Positions 24,236 to 33,732 of a DNA stretch of 64,000 nt are shown here, piece by piece; positions within the stretch are counted from its first letter, which is position 1; every line of letters begins with the position of its first letter. The translations under genes and the position numbers were made by a program. The stretch is from positions 1-64,000 of the forward strand of contig CANRYZ010000002.1 in NCBI GenBank assembly GCA_947644365.1, read 5' to 3'. The notes beneath the pieces were generated by a model, which made no database searches, had not been told where the DNA came from, and worked only from the letters and a program-made list of their open reading frames with translations. Source of the stretch: an uncultured Oscillibacter sp. GTDB taxonomy: Bacteria > Bacillota > Clostridia > Oscillospirales > Oscillospiraceae.

Positions 24236-24409
24236 ATGGCCTACAAGATCACTTCTGCGTGCGTCAGCTGCGGTTCCTGCGCGGACGCCTGCCCCGCCGG
24301 CGCCATCAGCCAGGGCGACGATGCTTACGTCATCGACGCTGCCGCCTGCCTGGACTGCGGTTCTTGCTGCGACACCTGCCCCAACGGCGCCATCGTCCCC
24401 GAGGAGTAA
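24236..24409 (+). CDS. 2[4Fe-4S] ferredoxin
   Basis: A 57-residue clostridial ferredoxin with two CxxCxxCxxxCP motifs (CVSCGSCADACP and CLDCGSCCDTCP), each binding a [4Fe-4S] cluster. It is a low-potential electron carrier and a natural substrate for the Rnf complex encoded at 31-36 kb and for fermentative oxidoreductases. Codon use is strongly biased and the promoter strong, in keeping with high expression. ATGGAGGTG precedes the start. Monocistronic. Confidence 0.95.
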   Translation: MAYKITSACVSCGSCADACPAGAISQGDDAYVIDAAACLDCGSCCDTCPNGAIVPEE

Positions 24410-24420
24410 TCAAAGGGATA

Positions 24421-24462
24421 CATAAAATGCCCCCGGGCCAAAAGCCCGGGGGCATTTTATGT
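24421..24462. terminator. Terminator after ferredoxin gene
   Basis: A perfect hairpin with GCCCCCGGGC / GCCCGGGGGC core and outer CATAAAAT / ATTTTATG. Confidence 0.9.
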
Positions 24463-24495
24463 ATGCACGATTGAAACGGCGCAGGGGGAACCTTC

Positions 24496-24518
24496 GTTCC
24501 CCCCGCACACACCCCCCT
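24496..24518. repeat. Dispersed C-rich intergenic repeat, copy 2
   Basis: Matches 463-486 at all but one position (GTTCCCCCCGCA, C, ACACCCCCC). Confidence 0.5.
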
Positions 24519-24572
24519 CCACTCTTGGAGGTTGCGGGGGCGATTGCAGGGACGGGGTGCAGAGGTCAGAAA

Positions 24573-24827
24573 TCACACGCCAAAGTGAGTGAGCAAACCG
24601 ACTAAAACCGCAAGCACACCGGCGATCCGGCAGCCGAGCCTTAGCTTATCATGGTCCTTCCAGTCCCAGGATACGGGCCAGACCGGGTTGATGATGAAGA
24701 ACAGGCCATAAATGATCCATCCAATATTGTGAAAAATGCTCTGCTTAGTTAATATGGCAAGTACGATGCAGCAGATAAATATCCCAATGCTCACACGTAT
24801 CTGCACACGAAACGTCAGTCTGCTCAC
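24573..24827 (-). CDS. Small membrane protein, unknown
   Basis: An 84-residue protein with two or three hydrophobic helices and the segment INPVWPVSWDWKDHDKLRLGCR between them. This resembles small DUF6199-like membrane proteins, but I am not certain of the family. A GTG start at 24827 follows GGAGGAGGCGCG. The gene is A/T-richer than its surroundings, like the one at 609-929, so it may be a recent arrival. Confidence 0.55.
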   Translation of the reverse strand: MSRLTFRVQIRVSIGIFICCIVLAILTKQSIFHNIGWIIYGLFFIINPVWPVSWDWKDHDKLRLGCRIAGVLAVLVGLLTHFGV

Positions 24828-24934
24828 AATGACGCGCCTCCTCCGTCTCTTAAATCATGTCAGGCTGATTGTATCACAGCGCCCCGCCGTTTTCAAGGTA
24901 CACGCCGCATCCTCTTAGACAAGCCCCGCTCCGG

Positions 24935-25639
24935 TCAACCAAGAACGCGGCCGGGGGACCAGCCGCTCCAGAAGGCCTCCTGCGCCTCTGTGGCGGCGGG
25001 GACGGCGCAGCCGCTCTCTTTGCTCCACAGCAGGATGGCGTCCTCCCCCACGCCGAAATACACATCTTCCGGTTCGCCGCTGGAAAAATCCCTGGGGTCG
25101 AATTTCCATCGGGCCGTCACCAGGTCGAAGGGAAACATCTTTTCGGCGGCGCCCAGGAAAATATTCAGCCGCAGGGGCGGCCGGAGGATGCAGAGATGCC
25201 AGGCCCCCGATTCATCTGTTTCATAGTACATACAGTTCCGGCACGCCCTGTTCAGCCCCGCCTCCACGCAGATCTCGCCGCTCTTCAGCACGCAGGCGCT
25301 CAGGTACGCATAATCTCCGCTGTCCATATGGACCGTACACTGGGTCACGGAGTACCAGAACCCAAAGCCGCCCAAACACAGCGCCAGCACAACCGCAGCG
25401 CCCGTCAGCAGCGCCCGCCGCCAGAGCCTCCGCCACTCCCGGGCGATTCGCTCCACCACCGCCGCGTCGTTTCCGGTCCTCTGTTCCTCCGCCTCCGGCA
25501 GCGGCGCGTCCATGTCCGCCAGCACCTGGCGGCAGGCGGCGCAGCCCGCCAAGTGCTCCTCCGCCAGCCTGCGGCTCTCCTCCGAGCACACGCCGTCGTG
25601 GTACAGCGGCAGCAGGTCCCGTATGATGTCACAGTTCAT
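24935..25639 (-). CDS. Zinc-finger (zf-HC2) anti-sigma factor
   Basis: A 234-residue membrane protein. The N-terminal ZAS-like module is MNCDIIRDLLPLYHDG ... HLAGCAAC, with C3, H49 and the CxxC 53-56 as metal ligands. An arginine-rich stretch and one membrane helix (about 76-95) lead to an extracytoplasmic domain of about 135 residues. It would hold the sigma factor encoded just upstream, which it overlaps by 11 nt, until an envelope signal releases it. The signal is unknown. Confidence 0.85.
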   Translation of the reverse strand: MNCDIIRDLLPLYHDGVCSEESRRLAEEHLAGCAACRQVLADMDAPLPEAEEQRTGNDAAVVERIAREWRRLWRRALLTGAAVVLALCLGGFGFWYSVTQCTVHMDSGDYAYLSACVLKSGEICVEAGLNRACRNCMYYETDESGAWHLCILRPPLRLNIFLGAAEKMFPFDLVTARWKFDPRDFSSGEPEDVYFGVGEDAILLWSKESGCAVPAATEAQEAFWSGWSPGRVLG

Positions 25640-26102
25640 CCAATCCCTCCTTCAATTTCTGCCGGGCCCGGAAGTAGGTCACCCGGGCCCAGCTCTCGCT
25701 CTTTTGGAACAGCTCTCCAATCTGAGCAAAGGGCAGCTCCCCGAAGGTCCGCAGGGAGAACACCTCCTTGTAGGGCTCCGGCAGGGCGTGGAGCAGGACG
25801 TGGAGCCGCCGGGCCGTGTCCCGGTCGGCAAAGTCCTCCTCCACGCCGCCCTCCGCCGCCTCCGGAAAGCTGTCCCGGAACCGGCTCCGCTCCCGGCAGA
25901 GGTCCGCGTACACATTCCGGGCGATCTGGCACAGCCACACCCGCAGACGGCAGTCCCCCCGGAAAGTACCGATGGCGGAGAGGGCCCGGAAAAAGGTCTC
26001 CTGGGTCACCTCCTCCGCCACGGCCCCGTCCCGGCTCAGGGCCAGGACGTACTTGTACACGTCCGCGAAATACAGACGGTAGACCTCCTCAAAATCGGGC
26101 AT
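25629..26102 (-). CDS. ECF-type RNA polymerase sigma factor
   Basis: A 157-residue SigW/RpoE-like sigma factor. Region 2 (8-75) contains YKYVLALSRD and EVTQETFFRAL, and region 4 (about 100-150) contains ELPFAQIGELFQKSESWARV. AAGGAGGTGAGGAG precedes the ATG at 26102; the longer frame upstream runs antisense through recG and is rejected. It is cotranscribed with its zinc anti-sigma and preceded by an ECF-type promoter, so self-activation is likely. Confidence 0.9.
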   Translation of the reverse strand: MPDFEEVYRLYFADVYKYVLALSRDGAVAEEVTQETFFRALSAIGTFRGDCRLRVWLCQIARNVYADLCRERSRFRDSFPEAAEGGVEEDFADRDTARRLHVLLHALPEPYKEVFSLRTFGELPFAQIGELFQKSESWARVTYFRARQKLKEGLDEL

Positions 26103-26125
26103 CTCCTCACCTCCTTCAAGCATAA

Positions 26126-26151
26126 GACGGAAAACCTGGGATTTCGTTACA
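26126..26151 (-). promoter_or_regulatory. ECF-type autoregulatory promoter
   Basis: On the minus strand TGTAAC (26151-26146), 16 bp, CGTC (26129-26126), followed within 15-20 bases by the sigma gene's ribosome site. TGTAAC/CGTC is the known shape of promoters read by extracytoplasmic-function sigma factors and lacks sigma-A boxes. Confidence 0.7.
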
Positions 26152-26158
26152 AACCTGT

Positions 26159-26186
26159 TTGCAACTTTCCGGAATTTGATTATAAT
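26159..26186 (+). promoter_or_regulatory. Promoter of recG
   Basis: TTGCAA (26159-26164), 16 bp, TATAAT (26181-26186), back to back with the ECF promoter on the other strand. Confidence 0.65.
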
Positions 26187-26219
26187 GAAAACAGACTTTT
26201 TCGGAAAGGGGGAATCTCC

Positions 26220-28268
26220 ATGGCGGAGCTGACCACGGACGTGCGGTACGTCAAGGGCATCGGGGAGCAGCGGGCCAAGGCCCTGGCAAAGCTGAACATC
26301 CGCACGCTGCGGGACCTGATCTCCTGGTTCCCCCGGCGGTACGAGGACCGCACCGCCCTGCGGACCATCGCGGAGCTGCCGGAGGACGAGGCCGCCTGCT
26401 GCGCGGCCATGGTGGCCGCCGCGCCCACCGTCACCCGCATCCGCAAAGGCATGGAGCTGGTAAAGCTCCGGGCCGTGGACGAGACCGGTGTTCTGGACGT
26501 GACCTTCTTCAACCAGACGTGGCTGAAAAACAACCTCCGCCCCGGGGAGACCTACGTCTTTTACGGCCGGGCCGAGGGCCGGGGCGCCCGCCGGAGAATG
26601 GCCTCCCCGGTGGTGGAGCCGGAGGGACGGCGGGAGGTCACCGGGCGCATCGTGCCCATATATCCCCTCACCGCCGGGGTCAGCCAGCTGGTGCTGCGGC
26701 GGTCCATCCGCCAGGGGCTGGACGGCTGCGCGGACATTCTGCCGGACGTGCTGCCGGACAGCGTCCGCCGGGACCACCAGCTGTGCCACGCGGGCTTCGC
26801 CTATGAGAACATCCACTTCCCCGCCTCCCCGGAGGCCCTGGACCTCAGCCGGCGGCGGCTGGCCTTTGAGGAGCTGTTCCTCTTCGCCATCGGCCTGAGG
26901 CGCCTGCGCCAGCGGCGGGTAACGGTGTCCGTCCCCCCCTGCGGCCCGGCGGACATGGAGCCCTTCTACAAGGCCCTTCCCTTTACGCTGACAGCCGCCC
27001 AGCGGCGGTGCGTGGACGAGGCCCTGGGGGACATGGCCTCCGGCGCTCCCATGAACCGCCTGTGCCAGGGGGACGTGGGCTCCGGCAAGACCATGGTAGC
27101 CGCCGCCTGCGTCTACTACGCCGTGAAAAACGGCCGCCAGGCGGCCCTGATGGCCCCCACGGAGATCCTGGCCCAGCAGCACTACCGGGGGCTGGCCCCC
27201 CTGTTGGAGTCCCTGGGCGTCCGGTGCGCCCTGCTCACCGGCTCCACCCCGGCCAAGGCGAAAAAATCCCTGGCCGCCCAGCTGGCGGCGGGGGAGGTCA
27301 GCTTCGCCGTCGGCACCCACGCCCTCATCACCGGCAGCCTGGAGTACGCGGACCTGGGACTGGTGGTGACGGACGAGCAGCACCGCTTCGGCGTGGGCCA
27401 GCGGGCGGCGCTCATCGCCAAGGGCCGCCATCCCCACACGCTGGTCATGTCCGCCACGCCCATCCCCCGGACCCTGGCCCTGATCCTCTACGGGGACCTG
27501 GATGTGTCCGTCATCGACCAGCTGCCCCCCGGGCGGCAGGCGGTGGAGACCTTCGCCGTCCCCGGCAGCTACCGTCAACGGCTCTATCGCTTCATCCGAA
27601 AACAGGCCGCGGAGGGGCGGCAGGCCTATGTGGTCTGCCCCATGGTGTCGGAGAGCGACGAGGCGCCGGACGAGCGCAAGGCCGTGACGGAGTACGCCAA
27701 AATGCTCCAGACCCAGGCCCTGCCGGACCTGCGGATCGCCTTCGTCCACGGGAAGATGAAGCCGAAGGAGAAGGAGGCGGTGATGGCCGCCTTCGCCGCC
27801 CACGAGACGGACGTACTGGTGTCCACCACCGTGATCGAGGTGGGGGTGGACGTGCCCAACGCCTCGCTGATGATCATCGAGAACGCAGAGCGGTTCGGCC
27901 TCAGCCAGCTCCACCAGCTGCGGGGCCGGGTAGGCCGGGGACGGCACCAGTCCTACTGCGTGCTGGTCTCCGACAGCCGGAACGAGGAGACCCGGCAGCG
28001 GCTCAAGGTCATGACCAAGACCTCCGACGGGTTCAGGATCGCCGAGGAGGACCTGCGGCTCCGGGGCCCCGGGGACTTCTTCGGCCAGCGGCAGCACGGC
28101 CTGCCGGGGCTGCGGATCGCCGACATCGGCTGCGACGCCGCGCTCCTGAAGGAGGCCCAGACGGCGGCGGAGGAGCTCCTGGCCGCGGACCCGGAGCTGA
28201 AAACCTGCCCGGCGGCGGCGGAGCGCATCGCGGAGCTCTTTGCCCAGGCGGCGGATACGCTGAATTAA
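26220..28268 (+). CDS. recG: ATP-dependent DNA helicase RecG
   Basis: A 682-residue superfamily 2 translocase. It has an N-terminal wedge/OB domain (about 50-180), Walker A GDVGSGKT, DEQH box in TDEQHRFG, SATPIPRT motif III, HGKM motif and QLRGRVGRG motif VI, and a C-terminal TRG region. It remodels stalled replication forks and Holliday junctions. AAAGGGGGAA precedes the ATG at 26220. Slightly shorter than E. coli RecG but complete. Confidence 0.96.
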   Translation: MAELTTDVRYVKGIGEQRAKALAKLNIRTLRDLISWFPRRYEDRTALRTIAELPEDEAACCAAMVAAAPTVTRIRKGMELVKLRAVDETGVLDVTFFNQTWLKNNLRPGETYVFYGRAEGRGARRRMASPVVEPEGRREVTGRIVPIYPLTAGVSQLVLRRSIRQGLDGCADILPDVLPDSVRRDHQLCHAGFAYENIHFPASPEALDLSRRRLAFEELFLFAIGLRRLRQRRVTVSVPPCGPADMEPFYKALPFTLTAAQRRCVDEALGDMASGAPMNRLCQGDVGSGKTMVAAACVYYAVKNGRQAALMAPTEILAQQHYRGLAPLLESLGVRCALLTGSTPAKAKKSLAAQLAAGEVSFAVGTHALITGSLEYADLGLVVTDEQHRFGVGQRAALIAKGRHPHTLVMSATPIPRTLALILYGDLDVSVIDQLPPGRQAVETFAVPGSYRQRLYRFIRKQAAEGRQAYVVCPMVSESDEAPDERKAVTEYAKMLQTQALPDLRIAFVHGKMKPKEKEAVMAAFAAHETDVLVSTTVIEVGVDVPNASLMIIENAERFGLSQLHQLRGRVGRGRHQSYCVLVSDSRNEETRQRLKVMTKTSDGFRIAEEDLRLRGPGDFFGQRQHGLPGLRIADIGCDAALLKEAQTAAEELLAADPELKTCPAAAERIAELFAQAADTLN

Positions 28269-28283
28269 AGCCGTTAAAGTTTA

Positions 28284-28444
28284 GGCCTTGTTTGAAAATT
28301 GTCAACACGTCCAAGCGGCGGGTCTTTTTCCGCCATACTGCGTTAAAAATTCTTCAAATACACAAAGTATTCCTGCGAATTTTTGCCTTGTCTGGCAAAA
28401 AAATCCCTCGCCGCTAGGCATATTGCCAATTATCAAACAAGGCC
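28284..28444. repeat. Giant-hairpin element (MITE-like), copy 1
   Basis: A 161 bp non-coding element. Its ends are an 18 bp inverted repeat with one mismatch (GGCCTTGTTTGAAAATTG at 28284-28301, inverse at 28427-28444). Inner segments also pair (28311-28327 with 28399-28417; 28325-28352 with 28374-28402), so the whole unit is one imperfect hairpin around a loop near 28355-28373. It shares CCGCCATACTGCGT, CCTTGTCTGG and AATCCCTCGCC with 57451-57631. The rest of 28269-28684 shows only GC-rich repeats. Confidence 0.75.
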
Positions 28445-28643
28445 CCTTTCCGGGGCCCCCGCGCGAGCCCAACGGAGTGGGTCGCGTGGGGAGAGGAAGA
28501 AGGAACGGAGCAGCGCGGAAGCCCCGCCGAAGGCGGGGATGGAGCGGGCGGAGTTCCTTCTGACGACGGCGGTGGGGGCGCGGGGGCAAAGCCCCCGCAG
28601 GCTTGAGCGTAGCCTAAGCTCTATTTGTTCCGGGAAAGCCCTA

Positions 28644-28684
28644 AAATGAGGACGAGGCAGGCCATAGGCCTGCCTCGCTGTTTT

Positions 28685-28685
<1 letters not shown>
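28644..28685 (-). terminator. Terminator after obgE
   Basis: The stem CGAGGCAGGCC / GGCCTGCCTCG with a 3 nt loop (28653-28677), followed on the minus strand by TCCTCATTTT. Confidence 0.7.
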
Positions 28686-29968
<1,283 letters not shown>

Positions 29969-30054
29969 AGAGGCACCTCCCCTGTTTTCTCCGAAATGTC
30001 GATCCTTTTATAGTCTGGTCTATTTTAACGGAAATATTGAAAATCGTCAATAGA

Positions 30055-30890
30055 TGGGTTCCCTGGCAGGGAACGGGGGATTTTGTATTTCTTCGAAATC
30101 CGGCCCGCGGGGCCGGGACGGGGGTTTTCCCGCCACGGGCGGGACGGGGGATATACCGCCCCTGCGGGGCGGGGGTGGCTTGTACTCGCCCTTGCGGGCG
30201 GGGCGGAATTCAGCCATGTCGATGGCTGGGCAGATGCACCCCCCATTTTCTCTTTTCGCCGCGCCGAAAAGAGAAAACGGGCCGTGCACGGTCCAAAAGA
30301 GAAAAGGGCGCTTTTGGCACTCGCGGGAGCCTCACGCTTCGATGGAAGGGCGCTGAGGAAATTTGATGCGTGGACGCATAGACGTTCTTCTCTTCCCGCG
30401 CTTCGCGCCTAGTCGGCTCCGTGCGGGGAAGAGAGTACGTCTACCGGCGGTAGGAGGGCAGACTTGCCCAAACGTGCCAGACTAGGCGCGAAGCGCGGGA
30501 AGAGGAGCTAGGGACGATGCGTCAAAGCAGCAAAACACCCTCGGAGGAAGTCGCAAATGCGGCAGAGCGCCCCATCGAGGTACGCTGTCAGACGCAGCCG
30601 GTAGGGGATTGGCAATTCATATTGGCACCGATTCAGGCCAGCCCCCGTACTTTGGGCGAATTTGACCCTCGCGGTCAAATTCCGCCCCGGCGCCTCTCTT
30701 TTCTCTTTGGACCGTGCACGGCCCATTTCTCTTTTCTCTGGCAAGACAGAGAAAAGAGAAATGGGGGGTGCAGCCCCCAAGCCCGCCGGGCCCCGGCGGG
30801 CTTGTCGTCCCGGCCCCGTGGGCCGGATTCCGCCAGGAATAAAAAATCCCCGTCCCCGGCCAGAGGCCGGAGCCTCCGAAAGAACCCGCC
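30055..30890. repeat. Nested palindromic non-coding region
   Basis: No credible gene lies in the 992 bp between obgE and rnfB. The region folds back on itself at several scales. The outer parts pair (GGGGATTTT near 30076, ATCCGGCCC and GGGGCCGGGACG against 30805-30850). The middle arms 30235-30311 and 30690-30773 are inverted copies with a perfect 18 bp core (30280-30297 / 30706-30723). The inner arms 30390-30414 and 30480-30504 are a perfect 25 bp inverted repeat. Smaller hairpins sit inside each arm, for example 30722-30740 with 30747-30765, and 30658-30682. Confidence 0.7.
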
Positions 30891-30901
30891 GCAGGGCGTT
30901 C

Positions 30902-30938
30902 AAAAAAAGAGTGCCCACCGCAAAACGGTGAGCACTCT
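30902..30938 (-). terminator. Terminator of the rnf operon
   Basis: On the minus strand a 12 bp stem GAGTGCTCACCG / CGGTGGGCACTC (one G-T pair) is followed by seven T residues. Confidence 0.93.
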
Positions 30939-30960
30939 CAGTTTCCGGCGCCTCCAGGCG

Positions 30961-31848
30961 TTACTTCTCTGCAGCGGCAGCGGCCTCAGCGGTAGCCTTG
31001 GCCTTCTCTGCCTGAGCCTTCTTGATGGCCTTGTACTTCTCCTTCTCCTCCGCCGTGGCGATGGGAAGAATGGCGTCCCGGGGGCAGACCTTGGTGCACA
31101 GCTTGCAGCCGATGCACTTGTCGTAGTCCACCACCGCCACGCCGTCGACGACGTGAATGGCGTCCTTCTTGCACTCCTTCTGGCACAGGCCGCAGCCGAT
31201 GCAGGAGGACTTGCACACGCTCATGGCGGCCTTACCCTTATCCTTGTTGGCGCAGGCCACCCGCACCTTCTTCTCGTTGGCGGGGACGGACACGATCAGC
31301 TTCCGGGGGCAGGCGCTCATGCACGCGCCGCAGTTGGTGCACTTGTCCGGGTCCACCACGGCGGTGCCATTGGGACCGATGGACATGGCGCCGAACTGGC
31401 AGGCGTTGACGCAGGAGCCGAAGCCCAGGCAGCCGAAGGCGCACTCCAGGGGGCCGGCGGCCACTTTGGTGGCGGAGACGCAGTCCTTCACGCCCACGTA
31501 CTCATACCGCTTCACGGCGTTGACGCCGCCGTTGCAGCGGACGAAGGCCACCTTCCGCTCGCCGGTGGGGGCCTCCTGGCCCATGATCTTGGCGATGGCG
31601 GCGGCGTTCTCCGGACCCGCGGGAGCGCAGGCGGTGACGGGGGCCGTGCCAGCCAGGATGGCCGCGGCGCAGCCGCCGCAGCCCGGGAAGCCGCAGCCGC
31701 CGCAGTTGGCGCCGGCCAGATGGCTCAGAATCTCCTCCTCCCGGGGGTCCTTCTTCACCTCGAAGATCTTGGAGGCCACGGACAGGACCAGTCCGAACAG
31801 TGCGCCCAGGATGCCCAGCACCAGGAGCGCGTAAATCACATTCAGCAT
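30961..31848 (-). CDS. rnfB: Rnf complex subunit B
   Basis: A 295-residue iron-sulfur subunit. An N-terminal membrane anchor (1-25) is followed by the RnfB-specific cluster motif CGGCGFPGCGGC (49-60). Several 4Fe-4S motifs follow (CTNCGACMSACP, CIGCGLCQKECK, CIGCKLCTKVCP), and a charged Ala/Lys tail. RnfB takes electrons from ferredoxin into the complex. It is the last gene of rnfCDGEAB and directly precedes a strong terminator. Confidence 0.96.
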   Translation of the reverse strand: MLNVIYALLVLGILGALFGLVLSVASKIFEVKKDPREEEILSHLAGANCGGCGFPGCGGCAAAILAGTAPVTACAPAGPENAAAIAKIMGQEAPTGERKVAFVRCNGGVNAVKRYEYVGVKDCVSATKVAAGPLECAFGCLGFGSCVNACQFGAMSIGPNGTAVVDPDKCTNCGACMSACPRKLIVSVPANEKKVRVACANKDKGKAAMSVCKSSCIGCGLCQKECKKDAIHVVDGVAVVDYDKCIGCKLCTKVCPRDAILPIATAEEKEKYKAIKKAQAEKAKATAEAAAAAEK

Positions 31849-31865
31849 AATTTCCAGTTACCTCC

Positions 31866-32456
31866 TTACCAGACCTGCAGGCCGGAGAAGCCCATAAAGG
31901 CCAGGGCCATCAGTCCCGCAGTCACCAGGGCGATGGGGAAGCCCTCCCAGTTTTTGGGATAGTCGGCAAAGACCAGCTTCTCCCGGATGCTGGCGAACAG
32001 CACAATGGCCAGCAGGAAGCCCAGGCCGCCGGTGACGCCGTACACCACGGACTCGATGAAGTTGTAGTTGTTCTGGATGTTCAGCAGGGCCACGCCCAGC
32101 ACGGCGCAGTTGGTGGTGATCAGGGGCAGGTACACGCCCAGGGCCGTGTACAGCGTGGGCATGGACTTCTGCAAAAACATCTCGATAAACTGCACCAGGG
32201 AGGCGATGACCAGGATAAAGGCCACCGTCTGCATGTACATCAGGTCGAACTTCACCAGGATAAAGGTGTTCACCACCCAGGTGATGGCGGAGGCCAGACC
32301 CATGACGAAGGTCACGGCGATGCCCATGCCCACGGCCGTATCCACCTTCTTGGACACGCCCAGGAAGGGGCAGATGCCTAAGAACTGGGAGAAGATGAAG
32401 TTATTGGACAAAATCGCGCCCAGCGAAATTGCCAGCAGGCTGAAAACAGTATCCAT
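31866..32456 (-). CDS. rnfA: Rnf complex subunit A
   Basis: A 196-residue integral membrane protein with about six helices. It carries the family motifs NNFIFSQFLGICPFLG near the N-terminus and TTNCAVLG in the middle, whose cysteines hold the intramembrane Fe-S cluster shared with RnfE. The start overlaps the rnfE stop by one base (TAATG). Confidence 0.96.
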   Translation of the reverse strand: MDTVFSLLAISLGAILSNNFIFSQFLGICPFLGVSKKVDTAVGMGIAVTFVMGLASAITWVVNTFILVKFDLMYMQTVAFILVIASLVQFIEMFLQKSMPTLYTALGVYLPLITTNCAVLGVALLNIQNNYNFIESVVYGVTGGLGFLLAIVLFASIREKLVFADYPKNWEGFPIALVTAGLMALAFMGFSGLQVW

Positions 32457-33094
32457 TATTTGCTCTCCTCCTTATTCTTTTTCGGCCGGTTCAGCGCCCA
32501 CTGCATCAGGGCGATCAGGGCGCCCAGGACCAGGAAGCCGCCCACGGGCAGCGTCATCATGCCGATGGGGAACTGGGAGGGCAGGATGGTGATGCCCTTG
32601 CCGCCGGGGCCCAGGAGGCCGCCGCCGAAGGTGCCCGCGCCCAGGAACTCACGGATGATGCACATGGCCAGCAGCACCAGCGTGTAGCCGATGCCCTGGA
32701 AGATTCCGTCGAAGAAGGAGGCGGCCACGCCGTTTTTGTAGGAGAAGGCCTCCGCCCGGCCCAGGATGATGCAGTTGACCACGATCAGCGGAATGAACAC
32801 GCCCAGAGAGGTGGCCAGAGCGGGCAGAAACGCCTGGATCAGCAGGTCCACCATGGTAACGAAGCCCGCGATGACCACGATGAACATGGCGATGCGGATC
32901 TTGTCCGGCACGATCTTGCGGATCAGGGAGATGATGACGTTGGAAAGCGTCAGAATGATGAGCACGGCCACGCCCATGCCCAGGCCGTTGAAGAACGATG
33001 TGGTGATGGCCATGGTGGAGCACATGCCCAGGACCTGCACCAGAACGGGGTTTTGATACAGGAGGCCGTCCATAAACTGCTTCTTGAGATTCAT
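32456..33094 (-). CDS. rnfE: Rnf complex subunit E
   Basis: A 212-residue six-helix membrane subunit, homologous to RnfA in inverted topology. VNCIILGRAEAF carries the conserved cysteine, and an N-terminal cysteine lies in VLGMCSTMA. With RnfA it forms the membrane cluster site coupling electron flow to ion movement. It lies 20 bp after rnfG. Confidence 0.96.
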   Translation of the reverse strand: MNLKKQFMDGLLYQNPVLVQVLGMCSTMAITTSFFNGLGMGVAVLIILTLSNVIISLIRKIVPDKIRIAMFIVVIAGFVTMVDLLIQAFLPALATSLGVFIPLIVVNCIILGRAEAFSYKNGVAASFFDGIFQGIGYTLVLLAMCIIREFLGAGTFGGGLLGPGGKGITILPSQFPIGMMTLPVGGFLVLGALIALMQWALNRPKKNKEESK

Positions 33095-33114
33095 AAAATT
33101 CAGCTCCCCCTTTC

Positions 33115-33732
33115 TCAGCCGATGGCGCCGGCCGCGGCCAGCGCGGCGTTGACGCCGGCGGTGACGCCCTTGCTGGACACCGTGGCGCCGGTGATGGCGT
33201 CCACGTTGGAGCCCACTACCAGGGTTCCGTCCGCGGCGCTCTTGCCCACGAACTGGTCCAGAACGCCGTTCTGGTTCTCCATGACCTTGGAGCCGATGCC
33301 CGCGGTCTCGGAGTTTTTGACGATGGACACGCCGGTGACGGCGCCCTCGCCGTCCACGCCCACCATCATCTCAATGTTGCCCTGAGAGCCGGAGGCCACC
33401 ACTTTGATGGCGTACCCCGCGCTGGCGCCGCCCGCCTGGACCTCATACACGGAGTCCAGCGTGGCGCCTGCGGCCGCGGCCGCGGCGGCGGGGGCCTCGA
33501 TGTCCTCCAGCGCGTCGGAGAAGGTAGTGGCGTCGGGGTCCGCCACAACGGCCTTCATGGCCGCCACGGTGTTCTCCCAGTTGATGGCGGCGATCTTGTC
33601 CCGGGTGACGTTGTCCACCAGGCCCAGCAGCGCCGCCACGATGACGCAGGTGACAAACAGCGTCACAGTCAGCTTAATGATGTACTTGGGGTCCATATCG
33701 ACCTTTTCCTTGGTCTTCACTTCGGTGCTCAT
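33115..33732 (-). CDS. rnfG: Rnf complex subunit G
   Basis: A 205-residue subunit with one membrane helix (about 18-40) and an outer FMN-binding domain. The flavin is attached to the threonine in ITGATVSSKGVT near the C-terminus. An alanine-rich stretch (about 80-90) links the two parts. The start overlaps the rnfD stop as ATGA. Confidence 0.95.
   Translation of the reverse strand: MSTEVKTKEKVDMDPKYIIKLTVTLFVTCVIVAALLGLVDNVTRDKIAAINWENTVAAMKAVVADPDATTFSDALEDIEAPAAAAAAAGATLDSVYEVQAGGASAGYAIKVVASGSQGNIEMMVGVDGEGAVTGVSIVKNSETAGIGSKVMENQNGVLDQFVGKSAADGTLVVGSNVDAITGATVSSKGVTAGVNAALAAAGAIG

Noticed and set aside
25629..28097. 822-codon minus-strand frame covering recG and the sigma gene
   Set aside because: Only the last 157 codons from 26102 have a ribosome site and sigma-factor motifs; the rest is antisense to recG.
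30054..30412. About 100-codon frames inside the palindromic region, on both strands
   Set aside because: Composition follows the repeats (Gly/Arg/Pro), equivalent frames arise in both orientations of the inverted copies, and no ribosome sites precede them.
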